Shown piece by piece: positions 34,191 to 41,662 of a stretch of 64,000 bases of DNA. Source of the stretch: Candidatus Villigracilis affinis (GTDB lineage: Bacteria; Chloroflexota; Anaerolineae; Anaerolineales; Villigracilaceae); NCBI GenBank assembly GCA_016718275.1, contig JADKEA010000021.1, positions 223,509 through 287,508 on the forward strand, read 5' to 3'. The notes beneath the pieces are model-generated. The model was not told the origin of the DNA. It saw only the letters and a list, made by a program, of their open reading frames with translations, and searched no databases. Position 1 is the first letter of the stretch, and each line of letters begins with the position of its first letter. The translations under genes were made by a program, and so were the position numbers.

Positions 34191-34218
34191 TTGACTTATT
34201 TCCGAATCTGCCTATAAT
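34191..34218 (+). promoter_or_regulatory. Promoter of the ilv-leu operon
   Basis: TTGACT (34191-34196), a 16-bp spacer, then TATAAT (34213-34218): a near-consensus sigma-70 promoter. The start point would be near 34225, about 13 nt before the leader-peptide ATG. This gives a leader transcript of about 230 nt before ilvD. Confidence 0.8.
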
Positions 34219-34237
34219 CGGGCGAAATCACAAGCCC

Positions 34238-34342
34238 ATGAATCCATCTTTGTTCAGCCTCTCCCTTATTGTAGTCGTCCTTGTAGTCCTTATTATTAAA
34301 GGATTATTTTCGGTTAGGATGGCAACGGTGAGAGCAAAGTAA
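34238..34342 (+). CDS. Leu/Ile/Val-rich leader peptide of the ilv-leu operon
   Basis: A 34-codon ORF (start MNPSLFSLS, end MATVRAK). Residues 10-20 are eleven branched-chain residues in a row (LIVVVLVVLII), and 16 of all 34 residues are Leu, Ile or Val. It lies between the promoter and an intrinsic terminator ahead of ilvD. The likely role is as a translated sensor: scarcity of charged Leu-, Val- or Ile-tRNA stalls the ribosome in the run and favours the antiterminator. A small membrane protein was considered but the position and downstream hairpins argue for a leader. Confidence 0.85.
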   Translation: MNPSLFSLSLIVVVLVVLIIKGLFSVRMATVRAK

Positions 34343-34393
34343 ATCACTGAGTAAGTACGAAGAGCCGCCCTAACCACGGGCGGCTCTTTTTTT
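34312..34393 (+). promoter_or_regulatory. Transcription attenuator of the ilv-leu operon
   Basis: Terminator: AGAGCCGCCC (34361-34370), loop TAACCAC, GGGCGGCTCT (34378-34387), then T to 34393. Antiterminator: GGTTAGGATGGC (34312-34323) can pair with GCCGCCCTAACC (34364-34375) with one mismatch, using the 5' arm of the terminator. The two structures exclude each other. A ribosome stalled in leader codons 10-20 leaves 34312-34323 free, so ilvD is read. A ribosome at the leader stop sits between the two antiterminator arms, so the terminator forms. Confidence 0.82.
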
Positions 34394-34452
34394 ATCTTGA
34401 CCTCACCCCCAACCCTCTCCTGAGAGGAGAGGGGAGTCTCAAAAGGAGCACC

Positions 34453-36120
34453 ATGCGTTCAGATACAGTTAAAAAAGGTTATGAGAAAGCGCCGCACCGT
34501 GCGTTGTTACGCGCCACGGGTTTGAAGGACGAGGATTTTAATAAGCCTTTCGTTGCCATCGTTAATTCTTACGTGGATGTTGTGCCCGGGCATGTGCATT
34601 TGCAGGAATTCGGCAAGTTGGTAAAAGATGCCGTCCGCGCGGCGGGTGGTGTACCTTTTGAGTTCAACACCATCGGTGTGGATGATGGTATTGCGATGGG
34701 TCACATGGGGATGAAGTACTCGCTTCCTTCGCGTGAACTGATTGCTGACTGCGTCGAGACCATGATCGAAGCTCATCGATTCGACGCAATGGTCTGCATC
34801 CCGAACTGTGACAAGATCGTGCCAGGCATGCTATTGGCCGCCATGCGCGTGAACGTGCCGACCATTTTTGTCTCTGGCGGCGCGATGAAGGCGGGAATGA
34901 CCCCCGATGGCGAGACCATTGACTTGATCTCTGTCTTCGAAGGCGTGGGTGCATTTTCAGCGGGGAAGATCGACGAAAAGCGTTTGTCCATTTTGGAAAA
35001 ATTTGCCTGTCCATCCTGCGGTTCATGTTCTGGCATGTTCACTGCGAATTCGATGAACTGTTTGATGGAAGTGCTCGGTTTGGCCCTGCCGTATAACGGA
35101 TCCGCTCTGGCGAAGACTCCCGAGCGTGAGGCATTGGCGAAGCAAGCCGCCGCTCAGGTGATGACCCTGATCGAACGGGACATCAAGCCACGTGATATTG
35201 TCACTGCCGAAGCCATCGACGATGCTTTCGCATTGGACATGGCGATGGGTGGCTCATCCAATACGGTGCTGCATACTTTGGCATTAGCCAACGAGGCAGG
35301 CGTGGACTATCCACTGACCCGCATCAATGCCGTGGCGGATAAAGTACCTCACATCTGCAAGGTCAGCCCTGCGGGCAAATGGCATATGGAAGATGTGCAT
35401 CGCGCAGGTGGGATCCCCGCCATTTTGAACGAAGTTCAGCGGGGAACGGGAATGCTCCATTTTGACCGCATGACAGTAACAGGCAAGACGTTGGGGGAAT
35501 CGATCCAGGGTTGTGAGATCAAAGACGAAGATGTAATTCGCAAATATGACAATGCACATTCCAAGCGCGGCGGCTTGTCCATTTTGTTTGGAAACCTTGC
35601 TCCGAAGGGCGCTGTTGTAAAAGTTGGCGGTGTGAGTGAAGCTATGATGAAGTTCGAAGGCCCTGCTGTCATCTTTGAATCACAGGATGAGGCCATGGCT
35701 GGGATTCTGGCTGGCAAGGTCAAAGCTGGAGATTGTGTAGTGGTCCGTTACGAGGGCCCCAAGGGCGGACCGGGTATGCAGGAAATGTTGTCGCCCACGT
35801 CCGCCATCATGGGGCAGGGACTTGGCGACAAGGTCGCGCTCATCACCGATGGACGCTTTAGCGGCGGGACTCGTGGCGCATGCATCGGTCATGTGTCACC
35901 CGAGGCTGCGGCGCGCGGTCCGATTGCGGCGATCCAGGCCGGGGACATTGTCCAAATCGATTTAATGGCACGCAGCCTCAACGTTAAGTTGAGCGATGCG
36001 GAGATTCAGAGTCGGCTTGAGGCGCTGCCCCAGTTCAAATCCACAACGACATCCAAATGGTTAAAACGATATTCGTATTTTGTGACAAGCGCAGATACGG
36101 GTGCGATATTAGAAAGTTAA
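34453..36120 (+). CDS. ilvD: Dihydroxy-acid dehydratase
   Basis: 555 residues, the usual length. It dehydrates 2,3-dihydroxy-isovalerate and 2,3-dihydroxy-3-methylvalerate to the 2-oxo acids. Iron-sulfur Cys are in CIPNCDKIVPGM and CPSCGSCSGMFTANSMNC; the C-terminal part has GRFSGGTRGACIGHVSPEAA with the catalytic Ser. AAAAGGAG lies 5 nt before the ATG. It is the first structural gene of the attenuated operon. Confidence 0.96.
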   Translation: MRSDTVKKGYEKAPHRALLRATGLKDEDFNKPFVAIVNSYVDVVPGHVHLQEFGKLVKDAVRAAGGVPFEFNTIGVDDGIAMGHMGMKYSLPSRELIADCVETMIEAHRFDAMVCIPNCDKIVPGMLLAAMRVNVPTIFVSGGAMKAGMTPDGETIDLISVFEGVGAFSAGKIDEKRLSILEKFACPSCGSCSGMFTANSMNCLMEVLGLALPYNGSALAKTPEREALAKQAAAQVMTLIERDIKPRDIVTAEAIDDAFALDMAMGGSSNTVLHTLALANEAGVDYPLTRINAVADKVPHICKVSPAGKWHMEDVHRAGGIPAILNEVQRGTGMLHFDRMTVTGKTLGESIQGCEIKDEDVIRKYDNAHSKRGGLSILFGNLAPKGAVVKVGGVSEAMMKFEGPAVIFESQDEAMAGILAGKVKAGDCVVVRYEGPKGGPGMQEMLSPTSAIMGQGLGDKVALITDGRFSGGTRGACIGHVSPEAAARGPIAAIQAGDIVQIDLMARSLNVKLSDAEIQSRLEALPQFKSTTTSKWLKRYSYFVTSADTGAILES

Positions 36121-36124
36121 CTCA

Positions 36125-36157
36125 AAACCCTAAAGGTCTTTAAGACCTTTAGGGTTT
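36125..36157. repeat. 33-bp perfect palindrome between ilvD and ilvB
   Basis: AAACCCTAAAGGTCTT (36125-36140), one central T, AAGACCTTTAGGGTTT (36142-36157). It sits in the 52-bp gap between the two genes and ends just before the AAGGAG of ilvB. As there is no T tract it is more likely a dispersed repeat than a terminator. Confidence 0.8.
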
Positions 36158-36172
36158 ATCTAAGGAGAGCGA

Positions 36173-37858
36173 ATGAAAAAGACAGGTGCAGAAATATTGT
36201 GGGAGTGTTTGGTGCGCGAAGGCGTGGAAGTGGTCTTCGGGTATCCGGGCGGGGCGAACATGCCGATCTACGATGCGATGCTCAGTTATCCGGTGCATCA
36301 TGTTCTGGTGCGGCATGAGCAGGGCGGGGCGCACATGGCCGATGGGTATGCGCGTGCTTCTGGCAAGGTCGGCGTTTCGATGGGCACATCGGGACCCGGT
36401 GCAACGAATCTGGTCACAGGTATTGCAACCGCGATGATGGATTCGGTTCCCGTTGTGTTCATCACTGGGCAGGTCGCTGCACATTTGATCGGTGGGGATG
36501 CGTTTCAAGAAGTGGATGTGACCGGTATTACATTGCCGATCACGAAGCATAACTATCTTGTCACGCGTGCCGATGAGATCGCGGAAGTGGTGCGCGAAGC
36601 GTTTTACATTGCGCGCAGCGGACGTCCCGGCCCCGTATTGATCGACATTTGCAAGAATGCACAGGTTGAACAAACGGAATTCATTTATCCCGAAGAAGTG
36701 AAACTGCCCGGATATCAGCCTGTGTCACATGCGCCAAAGGATTCACTGGATGAAGCGGTGAAGTTGATCGAGAAGGCGCAGCGCCCGATCATTTTGTGCG
36801 GACATGGCGTTTTGATGTCCAAGGCTGAAGAAGCGTTGATGCAGTTCGCGGTGAAGACCCAGACTCCGGTGGCAAGCACATTGCTCGGCTTGGGTGCATT
36901 CCCTGCTTCGCATGAACTGAGCCTCGGCATGATGGGGATGCATGGCGAAGTCCATACCAACCTGGCAATCCAAAACTCCGATTTGATCCTTGCCTTTGGA
37001 ATGCGTTTCGATGACCGCGTAACGGGAACGTTGAAGACATATGCGCCGCGCGCAAAGAAGATCCACATCGAGATCGACCCCTCGGAAGTGCACAAGAACG
37101 TGGCGGTGGATGTTCCGCTCGTGGGCGACCTGAAGACCGTGTTGTCTGATCTCATTCCGCTGGTTGATGAATACGACCATGAGGAATGGAAGAAGGAGAT
37201 CAACGCCTGGAAGACCGAAGCCGATTCACGCAGTATTATGAATTGGGAGGACGACGGCAAATTGTACGTGGCTCATCTCATCGGCGATATTTGGAAGGCG
37301 ACAGGCGGCGGCGCAATCGTCACTACCGACGTGGGTCAGCACCAAATGTGGACCGCGCAATATTATCAACTCGATAAACCGAATCGCTGGCTGACCTCGG
37401 GCGGCGCGGGCACCATGGGCTTTGGCCTGCCCGCTGCGATCGGTGCCTGGTTTGCGGCAAAGGATCAGGAGATCTGGGCAATCGCTGGTGATGGCGGTTT
37501 CCAAATGACAGCCGCAGAATTAACCACCGCCGTTCAGGAAGGCGCGAATGTGAAAGTCGCCATCATGAACAACAGTTTCCTCGGCATGGTGCGCCAGTGG
37601 CAGGAGTTCTTCTTTGAGAAGCGTTACTCTGCCGTGAACATGCTCGCCCCCGATTTTGTAAAACTTGCCGACGCGCATGGTGTCCCCGCGAGACGCGTGA
37701 CCAAACGCGAAGAAGTGGACGAGGCCATCGAATGGGCACGTAAGACCAAGGGCCCCGTCGTGCTCGAATTCCGCGTTGAAATGGAAGACGCGGTGTACCC
37801 GATGGTTCCCGCAGGGGCGGCGCTGGATCAAATGATACAGAGACCAGCAAAAGTATAA
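36173..37858 (+). CDS. ilvB: Acetolactate synthase large (catalytic) subunit
   Basis: 561 residues. It joins two pyruvates, or pyruvate and 2-oxobutyrate, using thiamine diphosphate. N-terminal GYPGGANMPIYDA and RHEQGGAHMADGYARA carry the catalytic Glu; the central FAD-binding region includes GMRFDDRVTG; the ThDP/Mg motif is IAGDGGFQMTAAELTTA with NNSFLGMVRQWQ. AAGGAGAGCGA precedes the ATG. It is followed by the regulatory subunit ilvN. Confidence 0.96.
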   Translation: MKKTGAEILWECLVREGVEVVFGYPGGANMPIYDAMLSYPVHHVLVRHEQGGAHMADGYARASGKVGVSMGTSGPGATNLVTGIATAMMDSVPVVFITGQVAAHLIGGDAFQEVDVTGITLPITKHNYLVTRADEIAEVVREAFYIARSGRPGPVLIDICKNAQVEQTEFIYPEEVKLPGYQPVSHAPKDSLDEAVKLIEKAQRPIILCGHGVLMSKAEEALMQFAVKTQTPVASTLLGLGAFPASHELSLGMMGMHGEVHTNLAIQNSDLILAFGMRFDDRVTGTLKTYAPRAKKIHIEIDPSEVHKNVAVDVPLVGDLKTVLSDLIPLVDEYDHEEWKKEINAWKTEADSRSIMNWEDDGKLYVAHLIGDIWKATGGGAIVTTDVGQHQMWTAQYYQLDKPNRWLTSGGAGTMGFGLPAAIGAWFAAKDQEIWAIAGDGGFQMTAAELTTAVQEGANVKVAIMNNSFLGMVRQWQEFFFEKRYSAVNMLAPDFVKLADAHGVPARRVTKREEVDEAIEWARKTKGPVVLEFRVEMEDAVYPMVPAGAALDQMIQRPAKV

Positions 37859-37859
37859 C

Positions 37860-37932
37860 GTCGTTGCGAGGAGGGTGCTCTCCCAGCACTTGCGTACTGG
37901 GCAAGTGTCCCGACGAAGCAACCTCGCAATGA
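37860..37932. repeat. Palindromic repeat, 'GTCGTTGCGAGG' family, between ilvB and ilvN
   Basis: CGTTGCGAGGAGGGTGCTCTC at the left is mirrored by GACGAAGCAACCTCGCAATG at the right, with an inner GCACTTGCG/GGCAAGTG hairpin. A longer element with the same ends (GTCGTTGCGAGG ... CCTCGCAATGAC) lies at 58912-59031. Confidence 0.75.
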
Positions 37933-37946
37933 AGAAGGAGAATCAA

Positions 37947-38507
37947 ATGAACTACACTTTTATAGCATTAGTAGAAAACAGACCCGGCGTGTTGAACCGC
38001 GTAGCATCGCTGTTTCGCCGCCGCAATTTCAATATTGAATCGCTCGCGGTGGGGCGCACGGAAGACCCTGAAGTTTCACGCATGACCGTGGTCGTGGATT
38101 GTCCCAACGGCGATATGGATGCGCACAAGATCGAAGCAAATCTGTATAAGCTCGTCAACGTGATCGACGTGCAGGACGTCACGCGTCAACCTTCGGTAAC
38201 CCGTGATCTGGCTCTGATCAAGGTAAAGGTCGGCCCCGAAAAACGCGCCGAAGTCAACGGCCTCGCTGACATTTTCCGCGCCCGCATCGTGGATGTGGCG
38301 ACCGATTCGGTCATCGTCGAGATCACAGGCACCGAAGACAAGATCGAAGGCATGATCGAGCTGCTGCGTCCGCTCGGCATCGTGGAAATGGTCCGCACGG
38401 GACAGGTTGCAATGACCCGCGGTGTTAACGATGGTGTGCGCCGCGTCCCCGGTGTGAATGGCCATCGCTTCGAAGATGTATCTGAACTGGCAGAAATGAC
38501 GCCGTAA
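37947..38507 (+). CDS. ilvN: Acetolactate synthase small (regulatory) subunit
   Basis: 186 residues from the ATG at 37947, after AAGAAGGAG; the frame is open further upstream through the spacer repeat but without a better start. An ACT domain covers residues 1-78 (IALVENRPGVLNRVASLFRR, FNIESLAVG), followed by the ALS small-subunit C-terminal domain (RDLALIKVKV, IVDVATDSVIVEITG). It activates IlvB and gives valine feedback control. Confidence 0.95.
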   Translation: MNYTFIALVENRPGVLNRVASLFRRRNFNIESLAVGRTEDPEVSRMTVVVDCPNGDMDAHKIEANLYKLVNVIDVQDVTRQPSVTRDLALIKVKVGPEKRAEVNGLADIFRARIVDVATDSVIVEITGTEDKIEGMIELLRPLGIVEMVRTGQVAMTRGVNDGVRRVPGVNGHRFEDVSELAEMTP

Positions 38508-38511
38508 AGAA

Positions 38512-38600
38512 AAGGATGAATGCTGAAGGATAAAGGATGAATAAAATACTTTTCTGCCTATTTCCCTTCCAGCTTTCATCTTAAATTCAAAAAATAGAAA
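38512..38600. repeat. Low-complexity spacer repeat between ilvN and ilvC
   Basis: GGATGAATGCTGAAGGATAAAGGATGAAT followed by the mirrored CCTTCCAGCTTTCATC; an imperfect inverted arrangement of GGATGAA and TTTCATC words. Similar words occur between leuC and leuD (43064-43130) and after the CHAT locus (about 58780-58805). Confidence 0.5.
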
Positions 38601-38633
38601 CTCAAAATAAAAACAAACAGGAGAATTTTTATC

Positions 38634-39686
38634 ATGGCAAGAATCAATTTTGGTGGTGTTGAAGAAGAAGTAGTGACTCGCGACGAGTTTTCTTTGGAAA
38701 AAGCGCGTGAAGTGTTGAAGAATGAAGTTGTGGCTGTCGTTGGCTATGGCGTGCAGGGACCTGCACAGGCTATGAACATGCGCGATAACGGCATTAACGT
38801 CATCGTCGGTCAGCGCGAAGGCACACCCAATTGGGATAAGGCTGTCGCGGATGGCTGGGTTCCCGGCAAGACCCTGTTCAATGTTGAAGAAGCCGCAGAA
38901 AAAGGGACCGTCATCCAATACCTTTTGTCCGATGCTGGTCAACGCTCGCTGTGGCCCAAGATCGTGGAATGCTTAAACGAAGGTGACATGCTGTACTTCT
39001 CACACGGTTTCTCTGTTACATATAAGGATGACACCGGTGTCATTCCTCCTCCACATGTGGATGTGGCTTTGGTGGCACCCAAGGGATCAGGCACCAGCGT
39101 CCGCCGTAACTTCCTCGCAGGCAGCGGTATCAATGCCAGTTATGCTGTGCATCAGGACCACACAGGCCGTGCAGCCGAGCGCACCATTGCATTGGGCATC
39201 GCCATCGGCGCTGGTTATTTATTCAAGACCGATTTCAGAAATGAAGTGTACAGCGACTTGACTGGTGAACGCGGCATTCTCATCGGCGCTCTCTCTGGTG
39301 TGATGGAAGCCCAGTACAACGTCCTTCGCAAGCATGGACATTCCCCCAGTGAAGCTTTCAACGAAACTGTGGAAGAACTTACCCAGTCGCTCATCCGCCT
39401 TGTGGGTGAGAACGGCATGGACTTTATGTATGCCAACTGCTCCACCACCGCCCAGCGCGGCGCGCTCGATTGGCATCCCCGCTTCCGCGATGCGGTTGCG
39501 CCTGTGTTCGATGCGCTGTATGAATCCGTCGTCAGCGGCAATGAAGCACGTATCACCCTCGAAGCCAACAGCCGCCCAGATTATCGTGAACAACTTGAAA
39601 AGGAACTTGCCGCTTTCCGCGATTCCGAAATGTGGCGCGCTGGCGCGGCGGTACGTTCATTACGCCCTGAAAATTGGCAGAAGTAG
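38634..39686 (+). CDS. ilvC: Ketol-acid reductoisomerase
   Basis: 350 residues with CAGGAG before the ATG. It isomerises and reduces acetolactate or acetohydroxybutyrate with NADPH. The dinucleotide motif is VVGYGVQGPAQAMNMRDNG; catalytic acids lie in SDLTGERGILIG and NETVEELTQSL. Several stretches (HGHSPSEAFNETVEE, CSTTAQRGALDW, SRPDYREQLEKELA) match the form known from fungi and Bacteroidota rather than the commonest bacterial class I enzyme. The slightly longer length agrees. It is the fourth enzyme gene of the operon. Confidence 0.94.
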   Translation: MARINFGGVEEEVVTRDEFSLEKAREVLKNEVVAVVGYGVQGPAQAMNMRDNGINVIVGQREGTPNWDKAVADGWVPGKTLFNVEEAAEKGTVIQYLLSDAGQRSLWPKIVECLNEGDMLYFSHGFSVTYKDDTGVIPPPHVDVALVAPKGSGTSVRRNFLAGSGINASYAVHQDHTGRAAERTIALGIAIGAGYLFKTDFRNEVYSDLTGERGILIGALSGVMEAQYNVLRKHGHSPSEAFNETVEELTQSLIRLVGENGMDFMYANCSTTAQRGALDWHPRFRDAVAPVFDALYESVVSGNEARITLEANSRPDYREQLEKELAAFRDSEMWRAGAAVRSLRPENWQK

Positions 39687-39779
39687 TCTTATAGTCCTGT
39701 AGTCGGTTAGTCTTATGGTCATGTGTGTTGACTGTTCGACTATTTGACGAACGACCAACCGACCTGTGATTTGGAGACA
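39687..39779. repeat. Spacer repeat between ilvC and leuA, 'TAGTC/GACTA' type
   Basis: TAGTCTTATAGTCCTGTAGTCGG and TTAGTCTTATGGTC are followed by mirrored GACTGTTCGACTATTTGACGAACGACCAACCGACC. The imperfect inverted words fill the 98-bp gap up to the ribosome site TTTGGAG of leuA. Confidence 0.5.
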
Positions 39780-39784
39780 AGCTT

Positions 39785-41419
39785 ATGAATAACTATGTAA
39801 AGATTTTCGACACAACCTTGCGCGATGGTGAACAATCCCCGGGCGCAACGATGACCTCGGCTGAGAAACTGGAAGTGGCGCATAATCTTGCCCGTCTCGG
39901 CGTGGACATCATCGAAGCGGGATTCCCCGCCGCATCGCCTGACGACCTCGAAGCTGTCAGGCGGATCGCTCTTGAAATTGGCAATCCGCCCACGGGTAGT
40001 CCCGATGCGAAAGTCCCTGTCATCGCTGGATTGGCGCGCGCAAATAAGGCCGACATCGATAAAGCATGGGAAGCTGTTCAAGGTGCGAAGAAGCCGCGCA
40101 TTCACACTTTCCTTGCCACGTCCGCGATCCACATGAAGCATAAGTTGAAGATGGATCCCGAGGAAGTGGTTCAGCGTGTGTCCGAAATGGTTGCGTATGC
40201 AAAGACACTGTGTATGGATGTGGAATTCTCACCTGAAGATGCTGGCCGTTCCGATCCTGAATTTTTGTATGTTGTTTTGGGCGAAGCCATCAAATCTGGT
40301 GCCACCACATTGAACATTCCCGATACGGTTGGTTACACCACGCCTGATGAATTTTATAAATTGATCGACGGCATCATCAAGCACACGCCAGGCATGCACG
40401 AAGGTATTACGGTGTCTGTGCATTGCCACGATGACCTCGGACTTGCAACCGCAAACACGCTCGCAGGGATTCAAGCGGGCGCGCGTCAGGCTGAAGTGAC
40501 CATCAATGGCATTGGCGAACGCGCAGGCAATACGTCACTGGAAGAAGTTGTCATGGCTTTGAAGACACGCCATCCTGTTTTTCAACTTGAAACAGGGATT
40601 GAGACTCAGCAGATTTCACGCATCAGCAAACTGGTCAGCAATTACACGGGTATGGTTGTGCAGCCGAACAAGGCCATCGTCGGCGCGAATGCGTTCGCGC
40701 ATGAAGCAGGCATTCATCAGGATGGAATGCTCAAGCACCAAACCACTTATGAGATCATGCGCCCTGAAGATGTCGGCGTGAATCAAACCAAGCTGGTGTT
40801 GGGCAAGCATTCAGGCCGTCATGCGTTGCGAAACCGCCTTGCTGAAATGGGACATTCCCTCGACGAAGTCGAACTCGATAAAGCCTTTGCGCGTTTCAAG
40901 GAACTGGCCGACCGCAAGAAAGTCATCACCGATCTTGATCTCGAAGCCGTGATCGCCGACGAATTCTATAAACCACGCGATGTGTATCTGCTCAATGGAA
41001 TGCAGGTCACCAGCGGCACGATGGGTATGCCCACGGCAACTGTCCGTTTGCGCGGTCCCGATGGAATTATCCATACTGTTGCGGCAATCGGTACAGGTCC
41101 CGTGGATGCGACTTACAAGGCCATTGACCAGATCGTTAACGTGCCTTGCACGTTGCTTGAGTTCAACATCCATGCCATCACCGAAGGCATCGACGCGCTC
41201 GGCGAAGTGACCGTCCGCATTCAAAGCGAAAGCAGCTCCACCACCATGGACCCGCAAAGCGAAGTTGAATATGTCCGCATTTACGGCGGCCATGGCGCGG
41301 ATACAGACATCATCGTCGCCAGTGCCAAGGCTTATATTAATGCGCTCAATAAATTGATCATTGCCCAGACCGAAGGCACCGAAAAAGTACAGAACGATTT
41401 CGGCGTCATGCTCGGATAA
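39785..41419 (+). CDS. leuA: 2-isopropylmalate synthase
   Basis: 544 residues. It condenses acetyl-CoA with 2-oxoisovalerate, the first step to leucine. TIM-barrel domain: FDTTLRDGEQSPGATM, DIIEAGFPAASPDD, SVHCHDDLGLATAN (metal His pair), NGIGERAGNTSLEEVVM. The C-terminal LeuA dimer/allosteric domain starts at about residue 390 and includes TVRLRGPDGIIHTVAAIGTGPVDA in overlapping parts, so leucine feedback control is expected. It is distinct from the cimA gene further down the operon. Confidence 0.95.
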   Translation: MNNYVKIFDTTLRDGEQSPGATMTSAEKLEVAHNLARLGVDIIEAGFPAASPDDLEAVRRIALEIGNPPTGSPDAKVPVIAGLARANKADIDKAWEAVQGAKKPRIHTFLATSAIHMKHKLKMDPEEVVQRVSEMVAYAKTLCMDVEFSPEDAGRSDPEFLYVVLGEAIKSGATTLNIPDTVGYTTPDEFYKLIDGIIKHTPGMHEGITVSVHCHDDLGLATANTLAGIQAGARQAEVTINGIGERAGNTSLEEVVMALKTRHPVFQLETGIETQQISRISKLVSNYTGMVVQPNKAIVGANAFAHEAGIHQDGMLKHQTTYEIMRPEDVGVNQTKLVLGKHSGRHALRNRLAEMGHSLDEVELDKAFARFKELADRKKVITDLDLEAVIADEFYKPRDVYLLNGMQVTSGTMGMPTATVRLRGPDGIIHTVAAIGTGPVDATYKAIDQIVNVPCTLLEFNIHAITEGIDALGEVTVRIQSESSSTTMDPQSEVEYVRIYGGHGADTDIIVASAKAYINALNKLIIAQTEGTEKVQNDFGVMLG

Positions 41420-41434
41420 AAGGAAAAAAATAAA

Positions 41435-41569
41435 ATGACCACTCAATATGAAGAAAGAGATCCATTTCCTGAACCACAAACCATCCCCTCTGGATGGGAT
41501 ACAAGTGCGTTTCTTTCCGCCCCCGAACCTGATTCTGCTCAAGAAGCAGAGGACTCCACTGAAGGTTAA
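41435..41569 (+). CDS. Small acidic protein of unknown function in the leu operon
   Basis: 44 codons, ATG at 41435 preceded by AAAAGGAAAAAAATAAA, stop TAA at 41567. It begins MTTQYEERDPFPEP and ends EEAEDSTEG-like (AQEAEDSTEG). It is rich in Pro, Glu, Asp and Ser, with a single Trp, and is probably unstructured. It lies 15 bp after leuA on the same strand in the position expected for an operon member. I do not recognise it. Confidence 0.5.
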   Translation: MTTQYEERDPFPEPQTIPSGWDTSAFLSAPEPDSAQEAEDSTEG

Positions 41570-41575
41570 AACCAA

Positions 41576-41655
41576 TTAACCGCAAAGATCGCCAAGGTCG
41601 CGAAGAAATATAAATAGTTTTTCTTGGTGTTCTTTGAGTGCTTAGTGGTTCAAAA
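41576..41655. repeat. Imperfect palindromic spacer repeat before leuC, 'CAAAG' family
   Basis: AACCGCAAAGATCGCCAAGGTCGCG on the left mirrors CTTGGTGTTCTTTGAGTGCTTAGTGGTT on the right, around an AT-rich centre. It fills the gap between the 44-codon ORF and leuC. Confidence 0.6.
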
Positions 41656-41662
41656 AAATCTT

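Noticed and set aside
34238..34342. Small hydrophobic membrane protein instead of a leader peptide
   Set aside because: Its position between promoter and attenuator hairpins and its run of Leu/Ile/Val codons fit a leader peptide better.
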